Shown here: positions 18,099 to 27,607 of the stretch, in pieces
Numbering within the stretch: position 1 is the stretch's first letter
Layout of the letters: each line of letters opens with the position of its first letter
Assembly (NCBI GenBank): GCA_900177435.1
Contig: FXAI01000006.1
Location: forward strand, 124,001 to 188,000
Reading direction: 5' to 3'
DNA: 64,000 nucleotides
Source: Alteromonadaceae bacterium Bs31
Lineage (GTDB): Bacteria; Pseudomonadota; Gammaproteobacteria; Pseudomonadales; Cellvibrionaceae
Position numbers and translations under genes: made by a program
The notes under the pieces: model-generated
What the model saw: only the letters and a program-made list of their open reading frames with translations
The model's database searches: none
Told to the model about the DNA's origin: nothing

Positions 18099-21000
18099 AT
18101 GAAAATAAACAAAATGAAAAACCCTCTGTCTCGTTTGGTAAAAAGTTCTTGTCTCGCATTGAGCTTAAGTTTGGCTGCTACCGCAGCACACTCTGTTACT
18201 GAACAGCCATATACATGGGAAAACGTACGAATAGATGGTGGCGGCTATGTGCCGGGTATCATCTTCAACCAATCTGAGCCCAACTTAATCTACGCTCGTA
18301 CAGACATAGGTGGCGCGTACCGTTGGAACGAAGCAGAACAGGAATGGGATCCAATGCTCGATTGGGTCGGCTGGGATAACTGGGGCTATAACGGTGTTTT
18401 AAGCCTGGCTACCGACCCTGTGGATACCGACCGCGTGTATGCAGCTGTTGGTATGTACACCAACGATTGGGATCCAAATAATGGTGCAATCATTCGCTCC
18501 ACTAATCGCGGTGAAACATGGCAGGTCACCGAGCTGCCATTTAAAGTGGGCGGCAACATGGTCGGTCGTGGCATGGGTGAGCGTTTGCGTATCGACCCGA
18601 ACGACAACAGCACCATTTACTTCGGCGCGGAATTGGGTGAAGGCTTGTGGCGCTCGACTGACTATGGGGTTAACTGGAGTGAGGTTACAAACTTCCCCAA
18701 CCCAGGCACTTACGCGCAAGATCCAGACGACGAGTGGGATTACCTGAATAAATTGCAGGGTGTTGTTTGGGTACTCTTCGATAAAACTTCCGGTTCAGCG
18801 GGCAGCGGCTCCGATCGTATCTTTGTCGGTGTTGCCGACCTTGGTGATTCGCTCTATCAAAGTCTTGATGGCGGCCAAACCTGGAGCACGATTCCAGGCG
18901 CCCCTACCGGATATATCCCTCGTAAAGGCGTAGTAGACCACGAAAATGGTTTTTTGTACGTTGCCAGAAGTAATACCGGTGGCCCCTATGACGGTTCCGA
19001 GGGTGACGTATGGCGCTATAACTACAACACCGGTGAATGGGTAAATATTTCACCTGTAAGCGGCGCAGACCTCTACTACGGCTATACCGGCTTGACGATT
19101 GACCGCCAGAACCCCGGCACCATCATGGTGGCATCCGGTATTTCATGGTGGCCAGACATGATTATGTTCCGGTCAAATGACAGTGGCGAAACCTGGACCC
19201 GCAACTGGGATTGGGCAGGCTATCCTTCGCGCTCATTGCGCTATGAAATGGATATCAGTTCTGCACCCTGGTATGGCGCAATGCCCGCACCCCAACCTCC
19301 TGAAGCCAGTCCAAAAATGGGTTTCATGAACGATGCTGTGGAAATCGATCCCTTCAATTCCGACCGTTTTATGTATGGCACCGGCGGCACGCTTTACGGC
19401 ACCAACAATTTAACCAATTGGGACGACGGTGCAGCTAAAGTTATCATCCAGCCAATGGTGAAAGGTCTGGAAGAAACTGCTATTCAAGAGCTCGTCAGTC
19501 CGCCTGAAGGCGCTCACCTCTTCTCTGCAATGTACGATACTGGCGGCTTCAAACACGAAGACATTGATCAAACACCAGCCTCGATGTATCAGAGCCCCTA
19601 CCATGGTTCAACCATCAGTATTGATTACGCTGAATTGAAGCCAGCAACGATGGTGCGTGTTGGTCAGGCAGTGGGTACTGTGCCGGATAACTTCAAATAT
19701 ATCGGTATTTCTACCACTTCTGGTGATACTTGGTGGGAAGGCGCTAACGCCGGTACCCCAACGGGTGCAGGTACTGTTGCTCTGGCTGCAGATGGCGGCA
19801 CCATTGTCTGGAGCCCCGGTGGTTCTACTGTGCATTACTCAACAACTTACGGATCGAACTGGGTCGCATCTACAGGGGTTCCCGCTGAAGCGAAGGTTGA
19901 GTCAGACCGGGTTAACCCGACGCTTTTCTACGCCTTCAGTGGTGGCAACTTTTATTACTCTACTGACGGTGGTGCGTCGTTCACTCAATCTGCTGCTACA
20001 GGCTTGCCCTCTGCTGGACACCTTAAGTTCAGAGCGGTACCTGGTTATGAAGGCCACGTCTGGTTAGCGGGCGGGTTCATCGATGACGAGAACACCACAA
20101 GCCATGGCCTCTGGCGCTCTACCGATGGCGGTGAAACCTTTACTCAAATGCCCTTGGTTGATGAAGGCGACAATGTTGGCTTCGGTAAGGCTGCTCCCGG
20201 TTCGGACTACCCGGCAATCTACCTGGTTGCCCAGGTTGAGGGCGTTCGCGGTGTATTCCGTTCTGACGACCAAGGTGACAGCTGGGTGCGCATCAATGAT
20301 GACGCCAACCAGTTTGGCAACATGGGTGAAGCTATTACCGGTGACCCACGTATCTATGGCCGTGTTTACCTGGGAACCAACGGGCGCGGTATTATGTATG
20401 CCGACCCAGCAGGTGGAAGCACCAGCTCCACCACTTCCAGCTCATCCAGCAGCTCGTCCAGCTCTTCAAGCAGTAGTAGCAGCTCCTCATCCAGCAGCTC
20501 ATCTTCCAGTAGCAGTTCAAGTGGCGGCAGTACGAGCTCCTCCAGCTCAAGTTCAAGCTCGTCTTCAAGTTCAAGCAGTTCCAGTTCTTCGAGCAGCTCT
20601 AGTTCCAGTAGCGGTGCAGCAGGAAATTGCAGTGGCGTTAATGTCTATCCAAACTGGACCTCAAAAGACTGGGAAGGCGGCGAATACAACCATGCAGAAG
20701 CCGGCGACAAAATGGTTTATCAGAGCACGCTTTACCAAGCCAGCTGGTATACCAACAGTGTTCCCGGTAGCGACTACTCATGGACCAACCTTGGCCCCTG
20801 TGGAACAGGCAGTAGCTCAAGTTCTTCCAGTTCCAGTAGCTCCAGTTCTAGCTCATCGTCAAGTTCTAGCAGCTCTAGCTCCAGTAGTTCATCTTCGGGA
20901 GCCTCAAGTAGTTCGAGCTCAAGTTCCTCAAGCAGCTCTAGCTCTTCATCAAGCTCAAGCTCATCCAGCAGTTCCAGCTCCTCGTCTAGCTCTGGCGGCA

Positions 21001-21257
21001 CGGGTGAAGTGACGGCCTCTATTGATGTGACCAATGACTGGGGTGGCGGTTACTGTGCTAACCTCATTGTGGAAAACAATAGTGATAGCGCTGTGACCTG
21101 GGAAGTGGAACTTGCTATAGAGGGTGAAGTAAGCAATATGTGGAACGGCACATGGAGTCAGTCTGGCTCTGTTTTGACCGTATCCGGTATTAGCTGGAAC
21201 GCGACTTTACAAGCAGGGCAATCCAACTCCTCTATCGGTTTCTGCGCCGACAGATAA
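18099..21257 (+). CDS. Secreted GH74 endo-xyloglucanase with CBM5/12-like and CBM2 modules
   Basis: This 1052-residue secreted enzyme should cut the xyloglucan main chain outside the cell. Domains in order: signal peptide (about 1-32); two seven-bladed GH74 propeller halves (about 35-765); poly-serine linker 1 (about 772-840); a CBM5/12-like module (about 843-900, aromatic pairs in YPNWTSKDW and YSWTNLG); poly-serine linker 2 (about 904-966); and a CBM2 cellulose-binding module (968-1052) ending WNATLQAGQSNSSIGFC. The catalytic aspartates of GH74 are recognisable as D69 in RTDIGGAYRW and D480 or so in YDTGGFKH. Sortilin/BNR-like GxTW repeats recur throughout. CBM2 is slightly short for the family. 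It is followed by a strong terminator, so it is transcribed separately from the downstream GH35 gene. Confidence 0.95.
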   Translation: MKINKMKNPLSRLVKSSCLALSLSLAATAAHSVTEQPYTWENVRIDGGGYVPGIIFNQSEPNLIYARTDIGGAYRWNEAEQEWDPMLDWVGWDNWGYNGVLSLATDPVDTDRVYAAVGMYTNDWDPNNGAIIRSTNRGETWQVTELPFKVGGNMVGRGMGERLRIDPNDNSTIYFGAELGEGLWRSTDYGVNWSEVTNFPNPGTYAQDPDDEWDYLNKLQGVVWVLFDKTSGSAGSGSDRIFVGVADLGDSLYQSLDGGQTWSTIPGAPTGYIPRKGVVDHENGFLYVARSNTGGPYDGSEGDVWRYNYNTGEWVNISPVSGADLYYGYTGLTIDRQNPGTIMVASGISWWPDMIMFRSNDSGETWTRNWDWAGYPSRSLRYEMDISSAPWYGAMPAPQPPEASPKMGFMNDAVEIDPFNSDRFMYGTGGTLYGTNNLTNWDDGAAKVIIQPMVKGLEETAIQELVSPPEGAHLFSAMYDTGGFKHEDIDQTPASMYQSPYHGSTISIDYAELKPATMVRVGQAVGTVPDNFKYIGISTTSGDTWWEGANAGTPTGAGTVALAADGGTIVWSPGGSTVHYSTTYGSNWVASTGVPAEAKVESDRVNPTLFYAFSGGNFYYSTDGGASFTQSAATGLPSAGHLKFRAVPGYEGHVWLAGGFIDDENTTSHGLWRSTDGGETFTQMPLVDEGDNVGFGKAAPGSDYPAIYLVAQVEGVRGVFRSDDQGDSWVRINDDANQFGNMGEAITGDPRIYGRVYLGTNGRGIMYADPAGGSTSSTTSSSSSSSSSSSSSSSSSSSSSSSSSSSSSGGSTSSSSSSSSSSSSSSSSSSSSSSSSSSGAAGNCSGVNVYPNWTSKDWEGGEYNHAEAGDKMVYQSTLYQASWYTNSVPGSDYSWTNLGPCGTGSSSSSSSSSSSSSSSSSSSSSSSSSSSSSGASSSSSSSSSSSSSSSSSSSSSSSSSSSSSSGGTGEVTASIDVTNDWGGGYCANLIVENNSDSAVTWEVELAIEGEVSNMWNGTWSQSGSVLTVSGISWNATLQAGQSNSSIGFCADR
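20419..20996 (+). repeat. Two poly-serine linker tracts of mixed AGC/TCC/TCA/AGT serine codons
   Basis: Two near-pure serine runs flank the CBM5/12 module, roughly 20419-20615 and 20809-20993. Each is 55-65 residues with occasional Gly, Thr and Ala. Both serine codon families are mixed, which limits replication slippage while keeping a pure serine product. Flexible poly-serine linkers of this length are a hallmark of Cellvibrio, Saccharophagus and Teredinibacter secreted carbohydrate enzymes. The reverse strand and shifted frames give long Leu/Glu- or Ala/Pro-rich open frames that are artefacts. Confidence 0.9.
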
Positions 21258-21283
21258 ATATCGCATTGTGTCAGAGGCGATAT

Positions 21284-21311
21284 GGGCGGCATTTTTGCCG
21301 CCCTTTTTTTT
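21284..21311 (+). terminator. Intrinsic terminator after the GH74 gene
   Basis: GGGCGGC (21284-21290) pairs perfectly with GCCGCCC (21297-21303) around a six-base loop, followed by eight T residues. It lies 27 bases beyond the stop codon. Confidence 0.92.
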
Positions 21312-21453
21312 GTCTGCCTCCTACTAGGCCGTATACGAATTAACCGCTTTTAGATCCGCTTGCACCCAACTTCAAAACGCTGAAGCTAAAGCCCCGCTTT
21401 TATTGCACAAAATAAAACCAAAAAACACCCTTGCTGTAGGGCTTAATGTCTTT

Positions 21454-21484
21454 TTGACTATTTGTCGTTGTGCGGGGCTATAAA
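21454..21484 (+). promoter_or_regulatory. Candidate sigma-70 promoter of the GH35-GH31 pair
   Basis: TTGACT at 21454-21459 matches five of six -35 consensus bases, and TATAAA at 21479-21484 is a good -10 with 19-bp spacing (18 bp if CTATAA is used). Transcription would start about 90 bases before the GH35 ATG. The rest of the 320-bp space between the GH74 and GH35 genes holds the terminator and no other clear element. Confidence 0.5.
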
Positions 21485-21578
21485 ATACCCTAAGCTACTG
21501 CCCAGAAAAAAATTCTACTAATAATCAAAGAATAAGTAGGGCCTTGCGCCCTGTTTCTTGCATAGCACGAGGAATGGC

Positions 21579-23252
21579 ATGTTGAGAAAGATCGTTCTAT
21601 TACTTCCCTTAATTGTTCTTGCACTCTGTCAGAATCTTTCTGCTGCAAAACTCCCCGAACTGCATACCCAAAATGGAAAGCACGCGCTCTTTGTTGACGG
21701 TAAACCCTATCTTATCCTCGGCGCTCAGGTTAACAATTCCAGCAACTATCCTGCTGCCCTGGCCAAGGTGTGGCCAACAGTTGAAGCCATTCACGCGAAC
21801 ACTTTGGAAATTAATATTGCATGGGAACAAGTAGAGCCCAAAGAGGGTGAATTTGATTTTTCGTTCCTAGACACGCTTTTAAAGCAAGCGCGAGAAAGAG
21901 ATGTCCGTTTAATTTTACTGTGGTTTGCTAGCTGGAAAAATAACGCCCCGCACTACGCCCCTTCCTGGGTAAAGCTGGATGATCAGCGTTTTCCTCGCGT
22001 TCAGAAGCAAGACGGTACAACGCTAAATTCTTTGTCGCCAATTCATCGCTCTACTTTAGACGCAGATAAAAAAGCTTTTGTAGCCTTAATGAAACACCTG
22101 AAAAAGGTGGATAAGAAACATACGGTCATCACTGTACAGGTTCAAAATGAGGTGGGCACCTACGGCTCAGCGCGTGATTATTCTGAGGCCGCCGAGCATT
22201 TGTTCCAGGCGGAAGTGCCTCAATTTTTACAACAAAAGTTAGGTCTGCAGAGCGGAAATTGGAAACAGGTATTTGGTGATGATGCCGATGAGTTTTTCCA
22301 TGCCTATCACATTGCGCGCTACTGCAACGAAATTGCCGCAGCGGGTAAAGAGGTACTGCCGCTACCCATGAATGTGAACGTGGCACTGAGAAACCCATTT
22401 ACACCTGGTAAGCCAGGGCAATACTCAAGTGGCGGCCCTACCGATAATACAATACCAATATGGAAGGCTGCAGCTCCTTCCATTGATATGATTTCACCGG
22501 ATATTTATTTTCGTGACTATAAAACGGTTACAAAAATACTTGATATTTACTCCCGGCCAGACAACCCGCTCTTTGTGGCGGAAATCGGAAATGCTCAACC
22601 CTTTGCTCGATTCTTTTTCGAAACTCTTGGTCATCAAGGTATAGGCTTTGCGCCCTTCGGTATGGATACGACCGGCTATACTAATTACCCTCTTGGCGCC
22701 CAGGATTATTCTGAGCAAACGTTTGCCGTTTTTGGCGAGATTTATAAATTAATGGCTCCATGGGCAGGAGTGTGGGCCAAACTGAGTTTTGAGGGAGAAA
22801 CATGGGGCGTAGCGGAGCCAGCAGATACTAGCGAGACATTAGAGGTTTGGAATGCCAAAAATACCAAACGCAGCGACGCAGAGAAAAAAGAGCTAGCCGA
22901 TAAACTCACTCAAAAAATAGACCTGGGCCTTTGGGATGCGGAAGTGACCTACGGTCGCCCAATGTTCTGGATCGACCCTCCCAAGGGCAACAACCCCTCT
23001 TCTGGCGGAGCCCTAATTGCCAAACTCTCTGAAAATGAATTTCTGGTAACCGCACTTCGCGCTCGCGTAAGCTTCAGTACTTCGTCTGAATTAAAAGAAA
23101 AGCGCTATATGATTGAACGAGTTGAAGAAGGGCATTTTAACGCTAAAGGCGAATGGGTTTTTGAGCGTGTCTGGAATGGCGATCAAACTGATTGGGGCCT
23201 TAATTTTGATAATCAACACCACCTCCTAAAGATACGTATGGCTACTTACTAG
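21579..23252 (+). CDS. bgl35A: GH35 beta-galactosidase with DUF5597 C-terminal domain (Bgl35A-like)
   Basis: This 557-residue exported enzyme should remove galactose from xyloglucan side chains in the periplasm. A signal peptide covers about residues 1-22. The GH35 TIM barrel shows INIAWEQVEPKEGEFDF, the acid/base Glu191 in QVQNEVG and the nucleophile Glu335 in FVAEIGN. The C-terminal third matches DUF5597, the form seen in Cellvibrio japonicus Bgl35A. The ATG at 21579 is chosen because AGGA lies 6-9 bases ahead; an upstream TTG at 21558 is in frame but has no ribosome site. It is 38 bp before the alpha-xylosidase gene, and the same GH35-GH31 pair occurs in the characterised Cellvibrio xyloglucan locus. 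Confidence 0.92.
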   Translation: MLRKIVLLLPLIVLALCQNLSAAKLPELHTQNGKHALFVDGKPYLILGAQVNNSSNYPAALAKVWPTVEAIHANTLEINIAWEQVEPKEGEFDFSFLDTLLKQARERDVRLILLWFASWKNNAPHYAPSWVKLDDQRFPRVQKQDGTTLNSLSPIHRSTLDADKKAFVALMKHLKKVDKKHTVITVQVQNEVGTYGSARDYSEAAEHLFQAEVPQFLQQKLGLQSGNWKQVFGDDADEFFHAYHIARYCNEIAAAGKEVLPLPMNVNVALRNPFTPGKPGQYSSGGPTDNTIPIWKAAAPSIDMISPDIYFRDYKTVTKILDIYSRPDNPLFVAEIGNAQPFARFFFETLGHQGIGFAPFGMDTTGYTNYPLGAQDYSEQTFAVFGEIYKLMAPWAGVWAKLSFEGETWGVAEPADTSETLEVWNAKNTKRSDAEKKELADKLTQKIDLGLWDAEVTYGRPMFWIDPPKGNNPSSGGALIAKLSENEFLVTALRARVSFSTSSELKEKRYMIERVEEGHFNAKGEWVFERVWNGDQTDWGLNFDNQHHLLKIRMATY

Positions 23253-23290
23253 CTAATTGTTTATTGATAATTCTCAAGGTAAAAAAAACG

Positions 23291-26206
23291 ATGAAAATAC
23301 TCTTGAAAAAGACAGTTTTTACAACGCTGATCATGTGTTTTTTTGTTGCTTCGTGCTCACAGGAAAATGCAGATGAATCAGGCTCGGCAACCAGCAAAAA
23401 CTATTCAAAAATTGAAAATGGCATATTGGTTGCCCCAGAAACCGGTGAAGCAAAGGCTCTGCGTTTACAGGTATATGGTGACAATGTTATTCGGGTAAGT
23501 GCTTCTGCTACGGAGAGTATCGCTACACCGGAAAGCATCATGGTCACTGCGCAAGCCGGCGGAGCCCCGTTCAGTGTGTCCGATACTGATGACACGGTTA
23601 CCCTGGCGACTGAAAAAATGCGTGCAGAAGTGTCCTTAATAGATGGTACTGCTAGGTTTTTTGACAAAAATGGAGAGCTACTTGTTAGCCCAAGCAATAG
23701 CGGCAGTTTTTCTACTGTAAGCAAAGATCCCGATGGCGCAAAACCAGGCTCATATGCACTGCAACAAACCTTTAAGCGAAACGGCGATGAAGCACTTTAT
23801 GGTCTCGGTCAACAGCAAAATGGCGCTGTTAACCTTGCAGGTGAGAACCTTTACCTCACCACATACAATTTGATCATTACTATCCCCTACCTTGTTTCCA
23901 CTAATAATTACGGCATCCTCTGGGACAACAATTCAGACTCCCGCTTCGGTACCCCCAGTGAACCTAAAATCCTGGCAGAGAATTTCACCTTGTTTGATGC
24001 GGATGGAAAAGAAGGTGGTTTAACCGCTCGTTACTTTGATGGTGAAACGCTCTTGCTTGAACGGCTTGAAAAAGATCTCGATTATCAATTCCTAAGCAAC
24101 AACACCAATCGTGAAATTCCCATGCCCGAAGAAACCAAGGACGCAAAGAACTTGCGTATCGAGTGGCTTGGCAGCATCAGCAGCAGCGTTTCTGGAAACC
24201 ACGAATTCTTAATGTACTCCAGTGGTTATGCAAAGTTAAGTATCGACGGCGTAGAGAAGCTGGATCGTTGGCGCATGAACTGGAATCCCTGGTATCACAA
24301 TCTAAAAGTAGATATGAAAGCGGGTGAGAAGAGACAGCTAAAAATTGATTGGACGCCACAAGTGGGTTATTTCCGTTTGCTCAGTCATGCTCCCTCAAAA
24401 GAGTCAGCTGGCGAGCAAATTACTTTCAGTTCGGATACCGGTAAAGCCATCGATTATTACGTGGTTGCAGGAGAGAACACTGATCAGTTAATCAGCGGTT
24501 ACCGTAAACTTACCGGTAAATCGGTCATGCTACCTCGCTGGGCTTATGGTTTCTGGCAGAGCCGCGAGCGCTATAAGTCACAAGACGAACTCTTAAACGC
24601 GTTAAAAGAATACCGCGCACGTAAAATACCCATCGATAATATTGTCCTGGATTGGTCCTACTGGCCCGAGGATGCCTGGGGTAGTCATGATTTTGATGCA
24701 GAGTTTTTCCCGGACCCAAAAGCCATGGTTGATGAAGTACACGAAAACAATGCGCAAATAATGATTTCAGTTTGGCCTAAGTTCTACCCCACTACAGAGA
24801 ATTATAAAGAACTGAATGCGAAAGGTTATATGCTGAATAAAAACATCGAGGTAGGAAATCTCGATTGGATTGGTCCTGGCTACCTCAATGCTTTTTACGA
24901 TGCCTACAACCCTGAAGCGCGTCAAATGTATTGGGATCAGCTAAACAAAAAAGTAAATGTACATGGCTTTGATGCCTGGTGGCTGGACGCTGTTGAGCCG
25001 GATATGCATTCAAATGTTAGCTGGGTTCAGCGTAAGGAATTTATGAGCCCTAATCATTTAGGTAATGGTGCTGAAGTCTTTAACGCCTATGCTGTGCCCC
25101 ATGCTGAATCAGTCTATAAAAATGATCGTGCCTCTGCACCAGATACACGTGTATTTATTCTTACACGTTCCGGCTTTGGCGGGATTCAGCGCACCGCCTC
25201 GGCCATATGGAGTGGCGATACTGTTTCTCGTTGGTCCAACCTTTACGAACAAATAGCCGCTGGTATCAATACGGCTATGGCCGGTGTACCAAACTGGACG
25301 TTTGATATCGGAGGCTTTACGCCAGAAGATCGTTTTCGCAGTAATAAAGGTGAATTTGTCGGCCCTTACACCGAGTTGGACAAAAATGAGCTTGCTGAAT
25401 GGCAGGAACTAAATACGCGCTGGTATCAGTTTGGCGCTTTCATTCCGCTATACCGCGCCCACGGACAAAACCCCTATCGAGAAATCTACAATATTTCTGA
25501 AGAAGGCTCACCGACTTATGAGAGCATGGTGTGGTATACCAAATTGCGCTATCGCCTGATGCCTTATATCTATTCCATAGCAGGCGACATGTATCACAAA
25601 GACGCGACACTTATGCGTGGTTTGGCAATGGACTTTGCCCATGATGCTAATGCTCTCGATATCAATGATCAATATATGTTTGGCCCTGCCTTCCTTGTTA
25701 ATCCGGTTTACGAGATGGGCGCACGTTCACGCGAGGTATACCTCCCTGCTGGATCAAGCTGGTACGATTTTTATTCCGGTAAAAATTTCCAGGGCGGACA
25801 AACAATTACCGCAGAGGCGCCCTACTCTCGAATGCCTCTTTTCGTTAAATCAGGCTCGCTATTGGTAACCGGCCCGGAAGCACAGTATGCAGACGCCACA
25901 GCAAACGCGGACCTCACTATTACTGTTTACACCGGTGCAAATGGTGAATTCGAGTTGTATGAAGATGACGGCCGCAGTTACGGCTACGAAAAAGGTGCTT
26001 GGACACGTATACCCATTATCTATGATGAGACCAGCGGTATTTTAAGTATCGGTGCTCGTCAGGGCGCTTTTGAAGGAATGGCCGAGCAGAGAAGTATTAA
26101 TGTTCGTTGGGTTAGCGGTGAGCTTGCTGAGGCCGATAATTTTGCCAGTAACATAACTCAAAGCCTTACTTACCAGGGTTCACCCATTGCCTTTAAAAAG
26201 CCTTAA
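23291..26206 (+). CDS. xyl31A: GH31 alpha-xylosidase lipoprotein with PA14 insert (Xyl31A-like)
   Basis: This 971-residue GH31 enzyme should release the non-reducing alpha-xylose of xyloglucan oligosaccharides. A lipobox (FVASC, Cys22) predicts an outer-membrane or periplasmic lipoprotein. Modules in order: N-terminal beta-sandwich; a PA14 domain inserted at about residues 236-370 (LTARYFDGETLL to VGYFRLLSHA); the catalytic barrel with nucleophile D566 in WWLDAVEPDM and acid/base D643 in SGDTVSRW; and two C-terminal beta domains. The PA14 insert is the feature of the Cellvibrio alpha-xylosidase specialised for larger xyloglucan oligosaccharides. ATG 23291 is preferred over an in-frame TTG at 23264. 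It probably shares a transcript with the GH35 gene and ends at a hairpin near 26272. Confidence 0.93.
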   Translation: MKILLKKTVFTTLIMCFFVASCSQENADESGSATSKNYSKIENGILVAPETGEAKALRLQVYGDNVIRVSASATESIATPESIMVTAQAGGAPFSVSDTDDTVTLATEKMRAEVSLIDGTARFFDKNGELLVSPSNSGSFSTVSKDPDGAKPGSYALQQTFKRNGDEALYGLGQQQNGAVNLAGENLYLTTYNLIITIPYLVSTNNYGILWDNNSDSRFGTPSEPKILAENFTLFDADGKEGGLTARYFDGETLLLERLEKDLDYQFLSNNTNREIPMPEETKDAKNLRIEWLGSISSSVSGNHEFLMYSSGYAKLSIDGVEKLDRWRMNWNPWYHNLKVDMKAGEKRQLKIDWTPQVGYFRLLSHAPSKESAGEQITFSSDTGKAIDYYVVAGENTDQLISGYRKLTGKSVMLPRWAYGFWQSRERYKSQDELLNALKEYRARKIPIDNIVLDWSYWPEDAWGSHDFDAEFFPDPKAMVDEVHENNAQIMISVWPKFYPTTENYKELNAKGYMLNKNIEVGNLDWIGPGYLNAFYDAYNPEARQMYWDQLNKKVNVHGFDAWWLDAVEPDMHSNVSWVQRKEFMSPNHLGNGAEVFNAYAVPHAESVYKNDRASAPDTRVFILTRSGFGGIQRTASAIWSGDTVSRWSNLYEQIAAGINTAMAGVPNWTFDIGGFTPEDRFRSNKGEFVGPYTELDKNELAEWQELNTRWYQFGAFIPLYRAHGQNPYREIYNISEEGSPTYESMVWYTKLRYRLMPYIYSIAGDMYHKDATLMRGLAMDFAHDANALDINDQYMFGPAFLVNPVYEMGARSREVYLPAGSSWYDFYSGKNFQGGQTITAEAPYSRMPLFVKSGSLLVTGPEAQYADATANADLTITVYTGANGEFELYEDDGRSYGYEKGAWTRIPIIYDETSGILSIGARQGAFEGMAEQRSINVRWVSGELAEADNFASNITQSLTYQGSPIAFKKP

Positions 26207-26269
26207 ACCGATAAAACTATAGATCTGTATGATCGGATGTTTGCCAGGTTTGTAGTTTGTCTGCTTAAT

Positions 26270-26307
26270 AGCATCGCCGTACTTAGTTCGTGCGGCGATG
26301 TCTTTCC
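26270..26307 (+). terminator. Strong hairpin after xyl31A, probable terminator
   Basis: CATCGCCG (26272-26279) pairs perfectly with CGGCGATG (26293-26300); one G-U and two more pairs extend the stem to 11 with a seven-base loop. The tail TCTTTCC is only moderately T-rich, so termination efficiency is uncertain. It is 65 bases past the stop codon. The rest of 26207-26547 shows no gene and no clear promoter. Confidence 0.5.
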
Positions 26308-26547
26308 TCGTGTTGCTTATTTGTTGAGCTCTTTGTACACTCGCAAGCGGAGCAATAAATGATGAAAAAGCATCCCCTCTTTCTTTAAACTCGTCAATGG
26401 CGGCCCACTCAGGCTGTTCCACGTACGCGTTTTCGAATATTTATCGGGCTTGAAGGGCTAGCTCGCCGCTGAATATTCGACCCATGTTCTAAGTTGCTCG
26501 TTTATGTCAACTCGTCCAACAAAACTATTATAAAAAAGTGTGCAAGC

Positions 26548-27561
26548 ATGTTGAAAAATAAGTGGTTTTTAAACAGCGATCAGCCATTAAGCCCTCTCGC
26601 TTTTGGCTCAGCGCCGATTGGTAAACTCTATGAGAGCCTAAGCGACGACTTAGCCCTAGACACTGTTAATGCGGCATTAAAGGCCGGCATGAATGTCATC
26701 GATACCGCTCCGTACTATGGTTTTGGCTTAAGTGAAAAACGTCTTGGCCAAGCACTTTATGATAGAGCCAAGCCTTTTATTTCCACTAAGGTGGGAAGGC
26801 TATTGGTGCCAAATAATAGTGTTGCCAGTTCGACAGAGGGTGAGCCCTTTCAGTCCATTTTTGACTACAGCTATGACGGTGTAATGCGTTCGATTGAGTC
26901 GAGCATGAAAAGACTTAACACAGACTATATTGATTTAGTGCTAGCCCACGACATTGATAAAGCAACTCATGGCGATCAATACAAGGCAGCCCATCGCACT
27001 TTTTTTGACAGCGGCTACCAGGCGTTGGCTGAATTGAAAGAGTGTGGTGCGGTGGGCTCCATAGGCATTGCCACGCAGGACTGTGAGGTGCTGGTGGACG
27101 CAGCAAAAGAAACAGCCTTTGATTGTTTTCTGGTGGCTGGGCGCTACACCCTTCTCGATTGCAGTGCAAACCAGGAGTTATTTCCTGTATGCCAGGAACG
27201 GGGCATTAAAATCATCGTCGCTGCGCCCTTTAATTCGGGGATTTTGGCTAGCGGCGTGAGCGGTACTACAAGGCCTCACTACAACTATGGAACGGCCCCC
27301 ACGCATATCATCCAGCAGGTACAAAAGATACAAGATGTGTGTGTGCAGTTTTCTACCACACTGCCAGCGGCTGCCTTGCAGTTTTCAATGGCTCACCCGC
27401 AAGTATCGTGTGTTGTTGCCGGCTTTTCTAGCCCTGCTGAAATTAAGCAGGCAATGCGCGCTTCATCACAAACTATCCCCGAAGAGTTCTGGCATACCCT
27501 CATAGAAAAGAGGCTTATCGCTCCGGAGCTTCCTGTTCCGCAATCGAGTGTCGCCTGCTGA
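26548..27561 (+). CDS. Aldo/keto reductase, D-threo-aldose (L-fucose-type) dehydrogenase subfamily
   Basis: This cytoplasmic NAD(P)-dependent oxidoreductase has about 337 residues. The AKR tetrad is visible in order: Asp in VIDTAPYYG, Tyr in the same motif, Lys in ISTKVGR and His in LAHDIDKA. The C-terminal NADP-loop region is AAAPFNSGIL followed by the LQFSMAHPQVSCVVAGF stretch typical of the D-threo-aldose 1-dehydrogenase / pyridoxal dehydrogenase branch. The frame opens at a TTG at 26494; ATG 26548 starts just before the conserved LSPLAFGSAPIG strand and is preferred, though its ribosome site is poor. Beside xyloglucan enzymes, oxidation of released L-fucose or galactose is a reasonable role; this is inference from context and subfamily only. 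Confidence 0.8.
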   Translation: MLKNKWFLNSDQPLSPLAFGSAPIGKLYESLSDDLALDTVNAALKAGMNVIDTAPYYGFGLSEKRLGQALYDRAKPFISTKVGRLLVPNNSVASSTEGEPFQSIFDYSYDGVMRSIESSMKRLNTDYIDLVLAHDIDKATHGDQYKAAHRTFFDSGYQALAELKECGAVGSIGIATQDCEVLVDAAKETAFDCFLVAGRYTLLDCSANQELFPVCQERGIKIIVAAPFNSGILASGVSGTTRPHYNYGTAPTHIIQQVQKIQDVCVQFSTTLPAAALQFSMAHPQVSCVVAGFSSPAEIKQAMRASSQTIPEEFWHTLIEKRLIAPELPVPQSSVAC

Positions 27562-27607
27562 GCGTATTCGCTTGATTCCGGAGCGGTGACGTAGAATAAT
27601 CCTCGGC

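Noticed and set aside
20083-21012. Open frame of 309 codons inside the GH74 gene in another frame, Ala/Pro/Val rich
   Set aside because: It is a shadow of the poly-serine linkers, whose codon mix leaves other frames free of stops. The GH74 frame has clear domains across the same bases.
20774-21034. Minus-strand frame rich in Glu and Leu opposite the second linker
   Set aside because: Complement of serine codons read in a fixed frame gives Glu/Leu repeats; there is no start signal or independent support.
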